Of a stretch of 64,000 nucleotides of DNA, positions 9,630 through 18,194 are shown one piece after another. The first letter of the stretch is position 1. Each line of letters begins with the position of its first letter. Made by a program: the position numbers and the translations under genes. This DNA comes from JASSUD01 sp031963225 (GTDB lineage: Bacteria; Pseudomonadota; Gammaproteobacteria; Burkholderiales; Burkholderiaceae): NCBI GenBank assembly GCA_031963225.1, contig JASSUD010000003.1:25325-89324 (forward strand). The letters run 5' to 3'. Under the pieces are notes generated by a model. The model was given only the letters and a program-made list of their open reading frames with translations, did not search any database and had not been told where the DNA came from.

Positions 9630-12344
9630 CTAATTTCTATTTTGTAACGCAGCCTCTAAGGCTAAGCGAGCGCTCTCTCTATCCTTCACCTCATACCGAT
9701 CGTCTTTATTCACTAGTATATCCAGTAAGATTGACATACCCGTGTTAGGCAACTTGCCATGACGGCCTAATGCGATAGCAGCTTGCGCTTTAATCTTCTC
9801 ATTTTGATCTTGTAGTGCAGTCTCTAAGGCTGAGCGGGTGTTCTCTAACAGCGTGGGTTGCTTGCCTAATATAAAGGCAGCTTCAGCTTTATCCTTTACT
9901 CTATACAACTTGCCTTTACTTGCTAGCACATCCAGTAAAATTGGTATGCCCGTGTCAGGCAGCTCGTCATACAAGCCTAACGCGATAGCGGCTTTAGCTC
10001 TAACCTTCTCATCTTTAACTTGAAGCACCGCTTCCAAAAATGGGCGTGCTTGCTCGGATAAGATGGGTTGTCTCTTCAATGCAGTGGCAGCGCTAACTCT
10101 ATCCTCCATATCATACATCCCATTTTTATCTGCTATCACCTCCAGTAAGATTTGGAGGGCGGTGTCAGATGCCGGGAAATGGTAGGTTAAAGCCACAGCA
10201 ACTGCGGCTTTAACCTGCTCATCTTTATCTTGAAGCACCGCTTCCAAAAATAAGCGTACTTGCTCTGATAAGATGGGTTGTCTATTCAATGCAGTGGCAG
10301 CATTAACTCTATCCTCTATCTCATATACCCCATTTTTATTCGCTATCACCTCCAGCAAGATTTGGATAGTGCTGTCAGATACTGGGAAAAGGTAGGCTAA
10401 AGCTGGAACAACTATAGCTTTAACCCTTTCTTCTTCATCTTGAAGCACTGCTTCCAAAAATAGGTGAACTTGCTCTGATAAGGTAGATTGTTTTAGTAAT
10501 GCAGTGCCAGCATTAATTCTAAACACCGCCTCATAATACCCACTTTTATTCGCTATCACCTCCAGTAAAATTTGGAGGGTGGTATCAGGCAACGAGAAAT
10601 GCCGGCCTAAAGCTATGGTAACTGCAGCTTTAACCCGCTCATCTTTATCTTGAAGCACTGCTTCTAAAAATGGGCGAAATTGCTCGGATAAGGTAGACTG
10701 TTTAAGTAATGCAAAGGCAGCGTTCACTCTATGCGCCGCTCTATATTTCCCATTTTTATTCGCTATCACTTCCAGTAAAATTTGGAGAGTGGTATCAGGC
10801 AATGAGAAATGGCAGCCTAAAACCACAGCAACTGCAGCTTTAACCTGCTCATCTTTATCTTGAAGCACTGCTTCCAAAAATGGGCGAAATTGCTCGGATA
10901 AGCTAGATTGTTGAAATAATATATCAGCAATGATAACCCTAATCTCCGACGCATAATGCCTATTTTCATTTTTCAAAATATCAATCAATAATTGAATTTC
11001 AGTTTCAGACAGCGCTTTATTACCAATGAAATTTCTGAGCAAATTGAAAATATTTTCTTTTTGCTGCTTATCATCCTTAAGCCTTTGTGTGTACACCTCA
11101 CACTCTTGCTTATGTACTTCCACTGTTTTTATTGCTGCTTCAAGCAGTTGTTTATCTGCTTCAATTTCTTGCATTAACGCTACACGCTTTTTAATTTGCC
11201 ATTTAACCTCTGGCATTGCCGCTTTGCCCTGTTGTAATCGCGCGTCAAGCTTTTGTTTACCTGCTTCAATCTCTTGCATTAATACGTCAAATTCTTGCTT
11301 TTCTACTTTAAGCTCTTTTAGCAGCCATTCTAACTCTATATTATTTTCGTTAAGCAAACATATTAGCGCTTCATAGCTGCCCCCATTTGCTTTCATTTTT
11401 TGTAGCTTCGCTACACGTTTCTGGATAAAAATTTCATACTTTTCTATAAGCGTTTGATAATTTTTTATTAGCTCTTCATGATTTTGTGTTAGTAGTTCAA
11501 TCTCTTTCCTATCTGCTTCGCTTCTTTGCTCATTGGCTTCATGCACTTGCTTAGTTGCTTCAAGCTCTTGTAGTAGCGTTTCAAAATCTTGATCCAATGT
11601 GTCAAGCTTTTGCATTAATGCTTCAGACTTTTGGTTATCTTTAAAGCTAAGTGGGAGCGCTTTAAATTCTTGCATTAACGTTTCGCGCTTTTTCTTATTG
11701 GCTTCCAACTCTTGCTTATTTACTTTATTTTTTTGCACAAGCGCTTCAATCTCTTCTGCGCGCTTTTGCCCATTTTTTACAATGTTTTGAATTTTCGCTT
11801 CACGTGCTCGCTCATCCACCTCAATTTCTTTTAATAGCGCTTCAATTTCCTGCGTATTTGCTTCGCGCTTTTGCTCTCGTTCTAGTTCCGCCCGTTCTTT
11901 TTGCTGAATCTCAACCATTTGGCTTAGCATGACCTGATTTTTAGCTTCAAGCGCTTGCTTCAAGCTGGCATTTTCTTGATCCAAGGTTGCATTCACTTTG
12001 CTCAGATTTTTAGTCATGCTCGATTGCTGTAATAACCTTTGGCGGGCAACTTCATGCTCTTGTATTAATGCGCTCAGTGCTGCATCTTGAGCCTCAATGT
12101 GGCTCACTACTCCCTCTATATCTGGCACCTCCATTTCTTGGTAATTGACTTCTCTTTGTTGGTTTCCCGATGCTTCTAGCTTAAGGGTGGCTATTTCTTG
12201 TAGTAATTGTTCTATGGTTCTATCACGCTCTATCAACGCATTTTGCATACTCGATGCTACGGTCCGAAAATCTTGCGCTGGAGAGGGTTCTGATACAGAA
12301 GGGGTGGTGCTGCTAATGGAAGGGGTAGGGGTAATGCTAGACAT
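9630..12344 (-). CDS. Coiled-coil protein with C-terminal HEAT repeats
   Basis: About 904 residues. The start at 12344 (MSSITPTPSISS) is chosen because a GGAG lies 8 bases upstream; an in-frame ATG 45 bases earlier has none. The first 30 residues are Ser/Thr/Pro-rich, residues about 40-440 are a continuous Glu/Gln/Lys-rich coiled coil with many QEIEA-type heptads, and about 450-900 hold paired HEAT repeats in a 70-residue unit with motifs such as FLEAVLQDKDE and LQILLEVIANK. This HEAT sequence resembles, at lower identity, the repeats of the large NACHT protein at 37264-43296 (LPES-LQALIALAKD). A scaffold role is likely. No enzyme motif is seen, and the target and location are unknown. Confidence 0.8.
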   Translation of the reverse strand: MSSITPTPSISSTTPSVSEPSPAQDFRTVASSMQNALIERDRTIEQLLQEIATLKLEASGNQQREVNYQEMEVPDIEGVVSHIEAQDAALSALIQEHEVARQRLLQQSSMTKNLSKVNATLDQENASLKQALEAKNQVMLSQMVEIQQKERAELEREQKREANTQEIEALLKEIEVDERAREAKIQNIVKNGQKRAEEIEALVQKNKVNKQELEANKKKRETLMQEFKALPLSFKDNQKSEALMQKLDTLDQDFETLLQELEATKQVHEANEQRSEADRKEIELLTQNHEELIKNYQTLIEKYEIFIQKRVAKLQKMKANGGSYEALICLLNENNIELEWLLKELKVEKQEFDVLMQEIEAGKQKLDARLQQGKAAMPEVKWQIKKRVALMQEIEADKQLLEAAIKTVEVHKQECEVYTQRLKDDKQQKENIFNLLRNFIGNKALSETEIQLLIDILKNENRHYASEIRVIIADILFQQSSLSEQFRPFLEAVLQDKDEQVKAAVAVVLGCHFSLPDTTLQILLEVIANKNGKYRAAHRVNAAFALLKQSTLSEQFRPFLEAVLQDKDERVKAAVTIALGRHFSLPDTTLQILLEVIANKSGYYEAVFRINAGTALLKQSTLSEQVHLFLEAVLQDEEERVKAIVVPALAYLFPVSDSTIQILLEVIANKNGVYEIEDRVNAATALNRQPILSEQVRLFLEAVLQDKDEQVKAAVAVALTYHFPASDTALQILLEVIADKNGMYDMEDRVSAATALKRQPILSEQARPFLEAVLQVKDEKVRAKAAIALGLYDELPDTGIPILLDVLASKGKLYRVKDKAEAAFILGKQPTLLENTRSALETALQDQNEKIKAQAAIALGRHGKLPNTGMSILLDILVNKDDRYEVKDRESARLALEAALQNRN
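9640..10920 (-). repeat. 210-bp coding repeats (HEAT pairs)
   Basis: About six direct repeats with a period of 210 bp inside the preceding gene. For example TTGAAGCAC-GCTTC recurs at about 10021, 10231, 10441, 10651 and 10861. The period is a multiple of three, so copy number can change without a frameshift. Confidence 0.8.
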
Positions 12345-12495
12345 TGACTTTTCTCCGTTAAAGATCTTATTGATCATAGCTATAAACAAAGTTTGAAAAT
12401 AAGCGGGGCTTTAACGGATATTTGGAGTAACTCTAGCTTGGGATAGGGGGATGAAGTGTTGATTAGTACATACAAAAAAGCGAAGGTTAAAGGTT

Positions 12496-12815
12496 AGTGG
12501 TATGCATGTTGGGGTTTGTGGCTCATCGCCAACCTACCGTTCTAAAATTTGCATATGTATTTTAAAAGCAGGGGTTAAAAGGCGCGGTGGTATGCATGTT
12601 GGGGTTCGTTCCTCACCACCAACCTACCGTTCTAAAATTTGCATATGTATTTTAAAAGCAGGGGTTAAGAGGCGCGGTGGTATGCATGTTGGGGTTCGTT
12701 CCTCACCGCCAACCTACCGTTCTAAAATTTGCATAGGCGCATCAGAAGCAGCAGTGGTTAAAAGGTAGTGTGATATGCGTGTTGGAATTCGTGCTTCACC
12801 GCCAATCTACCGTTT
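12496..12815. repeat. Tandem array of the intergenic repeat, 90-bp period
   Basis: The arm TATGCATGTTGGGGTT recurs at 12501, 12591 and 12681, and in decayed form at 12774. Each copy is followed by the same spacer (TCTAAAATTTGCATATG). The period is 90 bp. The last copy runs into the 3-prime end of waaA. The open frame that crosses the array is a product of the 90-bp period and is not a gene. Confidence 0.9.
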
Positions 12816-14130
12816 GTATTGCTTCTAGGGTGCGCTGTGTGGCGCCTTGGTGGGTGGTGGCAAAAACTTTGGCGGCTTTGCGCATGCTTTCGGTGGTTGA
12901 TGGGTTTCCCCACAGGGTGCGCAGCGCAGCACCTAGGGTTTGTGCATTGGCTATGCGTTGTGCAGCGCCTGCTGTAATTGCATCGTTTGTAGCTTGTTCA
13001 AAATTAAAAGTATAAGGCCCTAATAGTACGGGAAGGCCGATTGCGCAGGCTTCGATAAGGTTTTGTCCTCCAAAGGGTAGTAAGCTCCCTCCAATAAACG
13101 CTATATCTGCCGCGGCATAATAGGCAGCCAATTCTCCCATCGAATCTCCTAGTATGACCTGGATCTCTGGCGCTATTTTATAAAGGGGAGGCACTGGGCT
13201 GGGAGTATCGATAGGGTGTGTGTTTTGTGTATTCCAGGCACTGCGCCGCTCAAAGTGCCACCCTCCTCTTTCTAGCTGTGTAGCCACTTCTTCAAATCGA
13301 GCTGCATGGCGAGGAACGAGAATCAATAATGCTTTTTCGCTATAACCGCTGTGGAGAAAGGCTTCTAGTATGAGGGCTTCTTCTCCTTCTCGGGTGCTAG
13401 CAGCGACCCATACAGGCCTTTGTAAGCCTATAGCTTCGCGCCAAGCCTGGCCTTTTTCTAATAGAGCAGGCAAAGGGTGCATATCAAATTTCATATTACC
13501 AACTGTCCTAACGGCAGAAGCGCCCAGGGCTGCTAATCGGCTAGCATCTGCTAAGGTTTGGGCTAGTATCAACGTAAAGCTAGCAAAGGTTTCTCTTATC
13601 ATCGATGTCCACTGCATAGCCCGGCGATATTTTTGATAAGAGCGCTCAGATAGGCGCGCATTGACTAATACGGTAGGAATTTTTGCTTGCTTGCAGCGGT
13701 GTAATAAAGTCGGCCAAATTTCTGTTTCGAAAATAATGCCGATTACAGGTTGATAGTGCTGCAAAAAGCGCTGTACCGCCCAGCTCATATCGTAAGGAAG
13801 GTAGCAGCGCAGGACCCGTTCGCCCCACAGCGCTTTGCTACGTGCTCGCCCGCCTGGTGACATATGGGTAATTAGAATTTTGGCCTGCGGATAATGTGCA
13901 AGTAATGCATCTATCAATGGTTGAGCGGCATGCGTCTCTCCTACGGAGACTGCATGGATCCAAATCAGAGCTTGGCCGTGTGCTACGGTGTTATGAACGG
14001 GTGCGTAGCCAAAGCGCTCTGCAATATGACGCTTATAGGCGGGCTCACGGCGGGCTCGCCAGAATAAGCGGCATACGGCAAAGGGAGCAAGCAACCACCA
14101 AGCAGCGGCATACAAAAAACGAAAGAGCAT
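12796..14130 (-). CDS. waaA: 3-deoxy-D-manno-octulosonic acid (Kdo) transferase
   Basis: Adds Kdo from CMP-Kdo to lipid IVA, the first core step of LPS, at the inner face of the cytoplasmic membrane. It has 444 residues with an N-terminal hydrophobic anchor (LYAAAWWLLAPFAVC), the conserved HAVSVGET segment with the catalytic Glu region, ETEIWP, VNARLSERSY and a C-terminal GT-B half with GGSLLPFGGQNLIEA. The last codons (VDWR and the TGA stop) are encoded by a decayed copy of the intergenic palindrome, so the C-terminus has been rewritten by the repeat. Another LPS gene, waaC, lies 2.8 kb upstream on the same strand, separated by two AT-rich orphan genes. Confidence 0.95.
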   Translation of the reverse strand: MLFRFLYAAAWWLLAPFAVCRLFWRARREPAYKRHIAERFGYAPVHNTVAHGQALIWIHAVSVGETHAAQPLIDALLAHYPQAKILITHMSPGGRARSKALWGERVLRCYLPYDMSWAVQRFLQHYQPVIGIIFETEIWPTLLHRCKQAKIPTVLVNARLSERSYQKYRRAMQWTSMIRETFASFTLILAQTLADASRLAALGASAVRTVGNMKFDMHPLPALLEKGQAWREAIGLQRPVWVAASTREGEEALILEAFLHSGYSEKALLILVPRHAARFEEVATQLERGGWHFERRSAWNTQNTHPIDTPSPVPPLYKIAPEIQVILGDSMGELAAYYAAADIAFIGGSLLPFGGQNLIEACAIGLPVLLGPYTFNFEQATNDAITAGAAQRIANAQTLGAALRTLWGNPSTTESMRKAAKVFATTHQGATQRTLEAIQTVDWR

Positions 14131-14259
14131 AAACAGAAATCACTGAAAAAGTGCTGCGCACAGAGCGTTGCTATAGAAAAATAACAGGACTTTTATGCGC
14201 TAAAGCCCCTATTATCCCTCATTTAATATAAGCACTCTATAGCAAAAAATATTTCTTTT

Positions 14260-15006
14260 TTATCTTATATAGTTATTAAAAATAGCGCTCTGTACATTCT
14301 TTGACCAAGATTCCCACCCTTGTTGCGTAGTATCTTCAAATTCTATGGGCACTATACTTTGTACCTCTTCTGGGTTAGCTTTAATATTTTTATATTCTGA
14401 TTCTTGTATCTCTTTATCAGCCGCCCTTATTCCCAATATAAATGCATGGTATTCTTTTAAACTGATCACATCTACACTCAGTTTATTTTTATTTTTGTTA
14501 AATGCATTTTCACTTGCATTTCTACTGGCCAGATCAAAAAAAACATATAATGAATTATATATCTGACCTTTGGTTCTTTCGGTCAAATTATAGTAATTTT
14601 TTATTCTAAAAATATTCCTCTCTACCTCATTATTATATTCAACACTATGTAGCAACCTTATACGCTCTATGTCATATTTTCCAGCTTCATCCACCGCCAA
14701 GCAAATAAAATTGCATAGTGTATAAAATATATCTTTTCCTGCATTCACCTCTTGCATATTTCCATCAAAATAAAAAACTCTTTCTTTATATCCAAAAAGA
14801 TTTGTTTTTTTTCTTGGCACATGATTACTTCTGAATTCAGATGGCCTTTTATTTATTTGCGCCCCCTCTTCCTTCTTTGAATTTTCATTTTTTGTTTTGC
14901 TGCATGTTGTTTTTACATCCTCTGCTTTGTAAAATATATTTCTTATTTGTTCATATGTACTATTTTGACGACCCCAGAAAGAGTTGGCCAACCCTCTTAT
15001 ATTCAT
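14260..15006 (-). CDS. AT-rich orphan gene, unknown function
   Basis: About 248 residues from the ATG at 15006 (MNIRGLANSFWG). The frame can be opened 51 bases earlier with TTG, but with less support. The protein is Lys/Asn/Glu-rich, predicted mostly helical, without membrane segments, signal peptide or recognisable motifs. It lies between waaA and waaC next to a second AT-rich orphan. Base composition is far more AT-rich than the flanking LPS genes, which suggests acquisition or relaxed constraint. Confidence 0.6.
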   Translation of the reverse strand: MNIRGLANSFWGRQNSTYEQIRNIFYKAEDVKTTCSKTKNENSKKEEGAQINKRPSEFRSNHVPRKKTNLFGYKERVFYFDGNMQEVNAGKDIFYTLCNFICLAVDEAGKYDIERIRLLHSVEYNNEVERNIFRIKNYYNLTERTKGQIYNSLYVFFDLASRNASENAFNKNKNKLSVDVISLKEYHAFILGIRAADKEIQESEYKNIKANPEEVQSIVPIEFEDTTQQGWESWSKNVQSAIFNNYIR

Positions 15007-15414
15007 AAAATTCACTTTTCTATAATTTAATATAAAATTATCCTCTATAGCGCGCAATACATTTCTTTACCTCTGCATCCCATATTAAATTTACGATGCA
15101 ATTTATAAAGATTTTTTTCTAAGCACCACACAACGACGGATGCTTACACGCTTATACGCATAATTCTTCAACTTAAAGTTATGCGAGACTATACGTAATA
15201 CTATGTGCATATAGCCTTATACACATAGAGCTATAATCTGGTTTTCGTATCAGAAAGTGTGAATTTTTATATATCAAATATTTAAGCTCCCCTATCTTAC
15301 AAGCAAATAATTTTAGCGCCATATAATTTATAAAATAATTTTTTCAGGCAACCATATATTTCCATTTCGTGTGTAATTTTCACATTACCCATCATATCTC
15401 AATACATTTCAAAA
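15007..15414. other. AT-rich intergenic region
   Basis: These 408 bases hold no supported gene. The part next to the 248-residue gene is its likely promoter region. At 15236-15250 the sequence ATCTGGTTTTCG resembles motifs (CTGGTTTTT) seen 135-185 bp upstream of three other effector-like genes. No palindromic repeat copy is present. Confidence 0.4.
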
Positions 15415-16584
15415 TCATCTACTATTAACAAATTCCTTAAAATAGCTTCTCTCTCTGGCATCCTCGAACAGTTCTAATGTTGTAATAAATGATTTTCTCT
15501 CAAATGACGCGCCCCCTAATTGCACAGCATTCACTCTATATTTTAATTTTTTATAAAAAATTTCTTTTTCTAACTTATTAAAATTAAATTTTTTAGAAAA
15601 CATTTTTGTGACATAACGAATTCCGCTTTTTTTATTTATATTTATACGTTTTTTTCTTGAGAATCTAGCGGTGGAATTTATTTCTAATTTCTTATAATCT
15701 ATCCACTTAGAAGATAAATTATCAAATGACTCTCCATTAAAGAAATTTACATATTTCTTGTAATTGGAAATTTCTTCTACATTTCCAGTTACTGCCTTCT
15801 CTTCCCCTATTGAATCAGAAAAATTTTGCAATGCAATCATTGGAGACACATTATTTTTGCAACTCTCCCTACACAGCTTAACCATCTCCAAAATATTTTC
15901 ATAGCTTAACTGCCACTTCATATAAGATAAAGTGCTTGCAAATTCCTTTGCCGTATCTACGTCTGGATTACAGTTATCTATAAACTTTTTTAAAATAAAT
16001 TCTACATCCTCAGGATTACTTAAATTTACATCTCGCATCTCTATATATTTTTCTTCGCAAACCACATCCAACTTTCCTCCTTTAAAAATATTCTCTTCTT
16101 TTGACTCAATTTCGTAGGCAAAAACAAACATTTTCTTTTGCATTGAAAAATCTTCTGCCACACTTAAATTTTTTATAAAATCATCATATTTTTTTAGCGC
16201 TTTTTCTTTATTTTCATTACCATGTATAATGGCCTGGCCTTTTATGATGTTATTTTTATAAGGTGAGGAAGGGGTTGCCATCAGACTTCCAGGACTCACC
16301 GTGGAAGGGCTTACCACAGAAGGACTAGCTATAGAGGGCGCATTATCTGTATTTATGCTTAAGCACACGCTTCTATTTGATATAGCTGCAGATTGGCGTG
16401 GAAGAATAGAAGAAATAGATCGTTTTAAAGCACTAAAGAAATTCGCGTCTAATGAGTTTCTTTTAGATATATTTGATGCATTCGTACCACCTTGGAAAGA
16501 CGGCGATGGAGCAGTATGTTTTGGTACTGATATAGCGAGAGGCTGTGGTGCTGCTTTATTCGCATACTTTGTTTCGCCTAACAT
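15415..16584 (-). CDS. Effector-like protein with Ser/Pro-rich N-terminus
   Basis: About 389 residues, starting at the ATG at 16584 with AAGGGG a few bases upstream; a GTG directly before it is the alternative. Residues about 15-115 are Ser/Pro/Asn-rich and disordered, with SPSVVSPSTVSPGS. The remainder is Lys/Glu-rich and helical, and is AT-rich at the DNA level. No enzyme motif or membrane segment is seen. A disordered, polar N-terminus followed by a folded AT-rich domain is common in type III-secreted proteins, but this is only resemblance. The function is unknown. Confidence 0.6.
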   Translation of the reverse strand: MLGETKYANKAAPQPLAISVPKHTAPSPSFQGGTNASNISKRNSLDANFFSALKRSISSILPRQSAAISNRSVCLSINTDNAPSIASPSVVSPSTVSPGSLMATPSSPYKNNIIKGQAIIHGNENKEKALKKYDDFIKNLSVAEDFSMQKKMFVFAYEIESKEENIFKGGKLDVVCEEKYIEMRDVNLSNPEDVEFILKKFIDNCNPDVDTAKEFASTLSYMKWQLSYENILEMVKLCRESCKNNVSPMIALQNFSDSIGEEKAVTGNVEEISNYKKYVNFFNGESFDNLSSKWIDYKKLEINSTARFSRKKRININKKSGIRYVTKMFSKKFNFNKLEKEIFYKKLKYRVNAVQLGGASFERKSFITTLELFEDARERSYFKEFVNSR

Positions 16585-16910
16585 CACTTTCCCCTTACCT
16601 ACAGCACCTTCTAATAATGCCCCCAGCTATTGGTTTGCACAAAGGTGGCATCCCTTAGAGTGGTGAGTGATTTTTATTTTTAATAAGTCACCTACTCTTA
16701 CCAATGCAGTGTGCTTCAATTTGATTTTTTATTGTTTTTATAGAGAAAAAAAGTAGAGGACTGCGAACTGGTTTTTTATTAAGTGATGTTACGCAGGTAT
16801 TCAAAAAGACAGTGGTCAGCATGTTGGGGTTCGTGCCTCACCACCAACCTACCATCCTTTACCTTTTCTTGTGGCTGGTGGAGTTTGATAGAACCCTTCT
16901 GCATGGGCAT
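16585..16910. other. Intergenic region with one repeat arm
   Basis: It holds the probable promoter of the 389-residue gene, a GAACTGGTTTTTTAT motif at about 16766-16780, and from 16791 the segment GTTACGCAGGTATTC followed by one arm of the intergenic palindrome (16810-16852). The same GTTACGCAGGTATTC leader precedes the repeat at 34157. No gene is seen. Confidence 0.6.
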
Positions 16911-17945
16911 TTAGAGCTTTGCCCATACCCCTAAGGTCTGTAGCGCTTGTTCTACTTCTTGGAGTGTAGGAGGATGGGCTGCGCCTCCTATATTAATAGT
17001 GCTTGGCACACCATGCCCTCCTACTCGCCACGCTGTATCAAAATTGTAAAGCTCGATAGTGGGGCGTTTTAGTGCGCAGGCAATGTGTACCAGACCGGTA
17101 TCCACTCCTACTACTGCTTTCGCTTGTTGCAGTAATTCTATGATTTCAAGCCAATCTAGGCGCTGAGGTAGTACATAGGCGCTGGGCCCGCTCGCTGCTG
17201 CGATGGATTGGCTGGTCTCTCTCTCTGCTGCACTTCCCCAAGGAAGTATGATTTTAAATCCTTGTGCTATGGTTTTATTGCTAAGGGCGATCCATGTGGC
17301 TAAGGGCCATTCTTTATCTGCACGTGAAGTGGCATGTATAAATACTAAATAGGGATGAGGTGGAAGGCCCATCTGATCCAGTTTGCTAGTCAGATTTTTG
17401 TTAGATCCTGGGGCCTGAGTAGGCAAGCCAAAATCAATGTCTTTAGCGATTTGAGGAATAGGATCGCCTAGCGCAGTGGCAACGAGTTGGCGTGAACGCT
17501 CGATGACGTGCAGTTTTGGAGAAAGCCAGATGCTGCGGCGGTAAAACAAACGTGCAGGCCATTCGTAGCTGGAGTCTTGTGAGCGGTTGCCTAGGCCTAT
17601 GACTGGGCCTCTGGCTAAGCAGCCGGCTAATGCGGTTTTGACTAAGCCTTGGCAGTCGATAATTACGTCGTACGGTTCGCGATGCAGTGTTTTATAGAGT
17701 GTGCGGATTTCATGCCAGGTTTGGCGCGCTATTGAAGGAATCCACCAGCGTTTACGCCAGCGGCGTAGCGCAAAAGGAATCACATGACGCACGCCTTTGA
17801 CTTGACGCACTAGATTTATAAAGGCTTCTTCTACTAGCCAGTCAATCTGTGCATCAGGATGCAGCCTTAGAATATCGGCTACAACAGGCAGGTTGTGCAC
17901 CACATCACCCAACGAAGAAACGCGAATTATTAGAATACGGAGCAT
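16911..17945 (-). CDS. waaC: LPS heptosyltransferase I
   Basis: Transfers the first L-glycero-D-manno-heptose to Kdo in the LPS inner core. Its 344 residues show GT9 family features: N-terminal ILIIRVSSLGDVVHNLP, DWLVEEAF, VIDCQGLVKTALAG, HATSRADKEWPLATW and VVGVDTGLVHIACALKRPTIELY. Length is normal. It lies upstream of waaA on the same strand but separated from it by two unrelated AT-rich genes and a repeat arm, so the LPS genes are probably no longer one transcript. Confidence 0.95.
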   Translation of the reverse strand: MLRILIIRVSSLGDVVHNLPVVADILRLHPDAQIDWLVEEAFINLVRQVKGVRHVIPFALRRWRKRWWIPSIARQTWHEIRTLYKTLHREPYDVIIDCQGLVKTALAGCLARGPVIGLGNRSQDSSYEWPARLFYRRSIWLSPKLHVIERSRQLVATALGDPIPQIAKDIDFGLPTQAPGSNKNLTSKLDQMGLPPHPYLVFIHATSRADKEWPLATWIALSNKTIAQGFKIILPWGSAAERETSQSIAAASGPSAYVLPQRLDWLEIIELLQQAKAVVGVDTGLVHIACALKRPTIELYNFDTAWRVGGHGVPSTINIGGAAHPPTLQEVEQALQTLGVWAKL

Positions 17946-18028
17946 GGCACAGGGATTTTTTAGGAAGAGAAAGTGTGAGTTTGCTCTTAGGGTAATTAGA
18001 AATAGGCTTTAAATGATGATTAAAAGTC

Positions 18029-18190
18029 AGTGGTGTGCATGTTGGGGTTCCTTCGTCACCACCAACCTACCGTTCATGTAGGTTGGTGGTGACGTACGAA
18101 CCCCAACATGATTACCACGGGCCTTTCGAAACCTGCATATACACAGCCCCAAAGCCACGATTATAAGTTGGCGGTGTACGCCACACCAAC
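18029..18190. repeat. Intergenic palindromic repeat, three arms
   Basis: A right arm and a left arm meet head to head (CACCACCAACCTACCG next to ATGTAGGTTGGTGG), followed by a typical spacer with CCTGCATATACA and a decayed third arm ending at 18190. It sits between waaC and manB. Confidence 0.88.
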
Positions 18191-18194
18191 CCTC

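Noticed and set aside
9640..10920. Regularly spaced repeats that could suggest a CRISPR array
   Set aside because: The 210-bp units are translated in frame as HEAT repeats and there are no unique spacers.
12502..12768. Open frame of 88 codons with a three-fold repeated peptide
   Set aside because: It is the 90-bp palindrome array read in frame; the period is a multiple of three.
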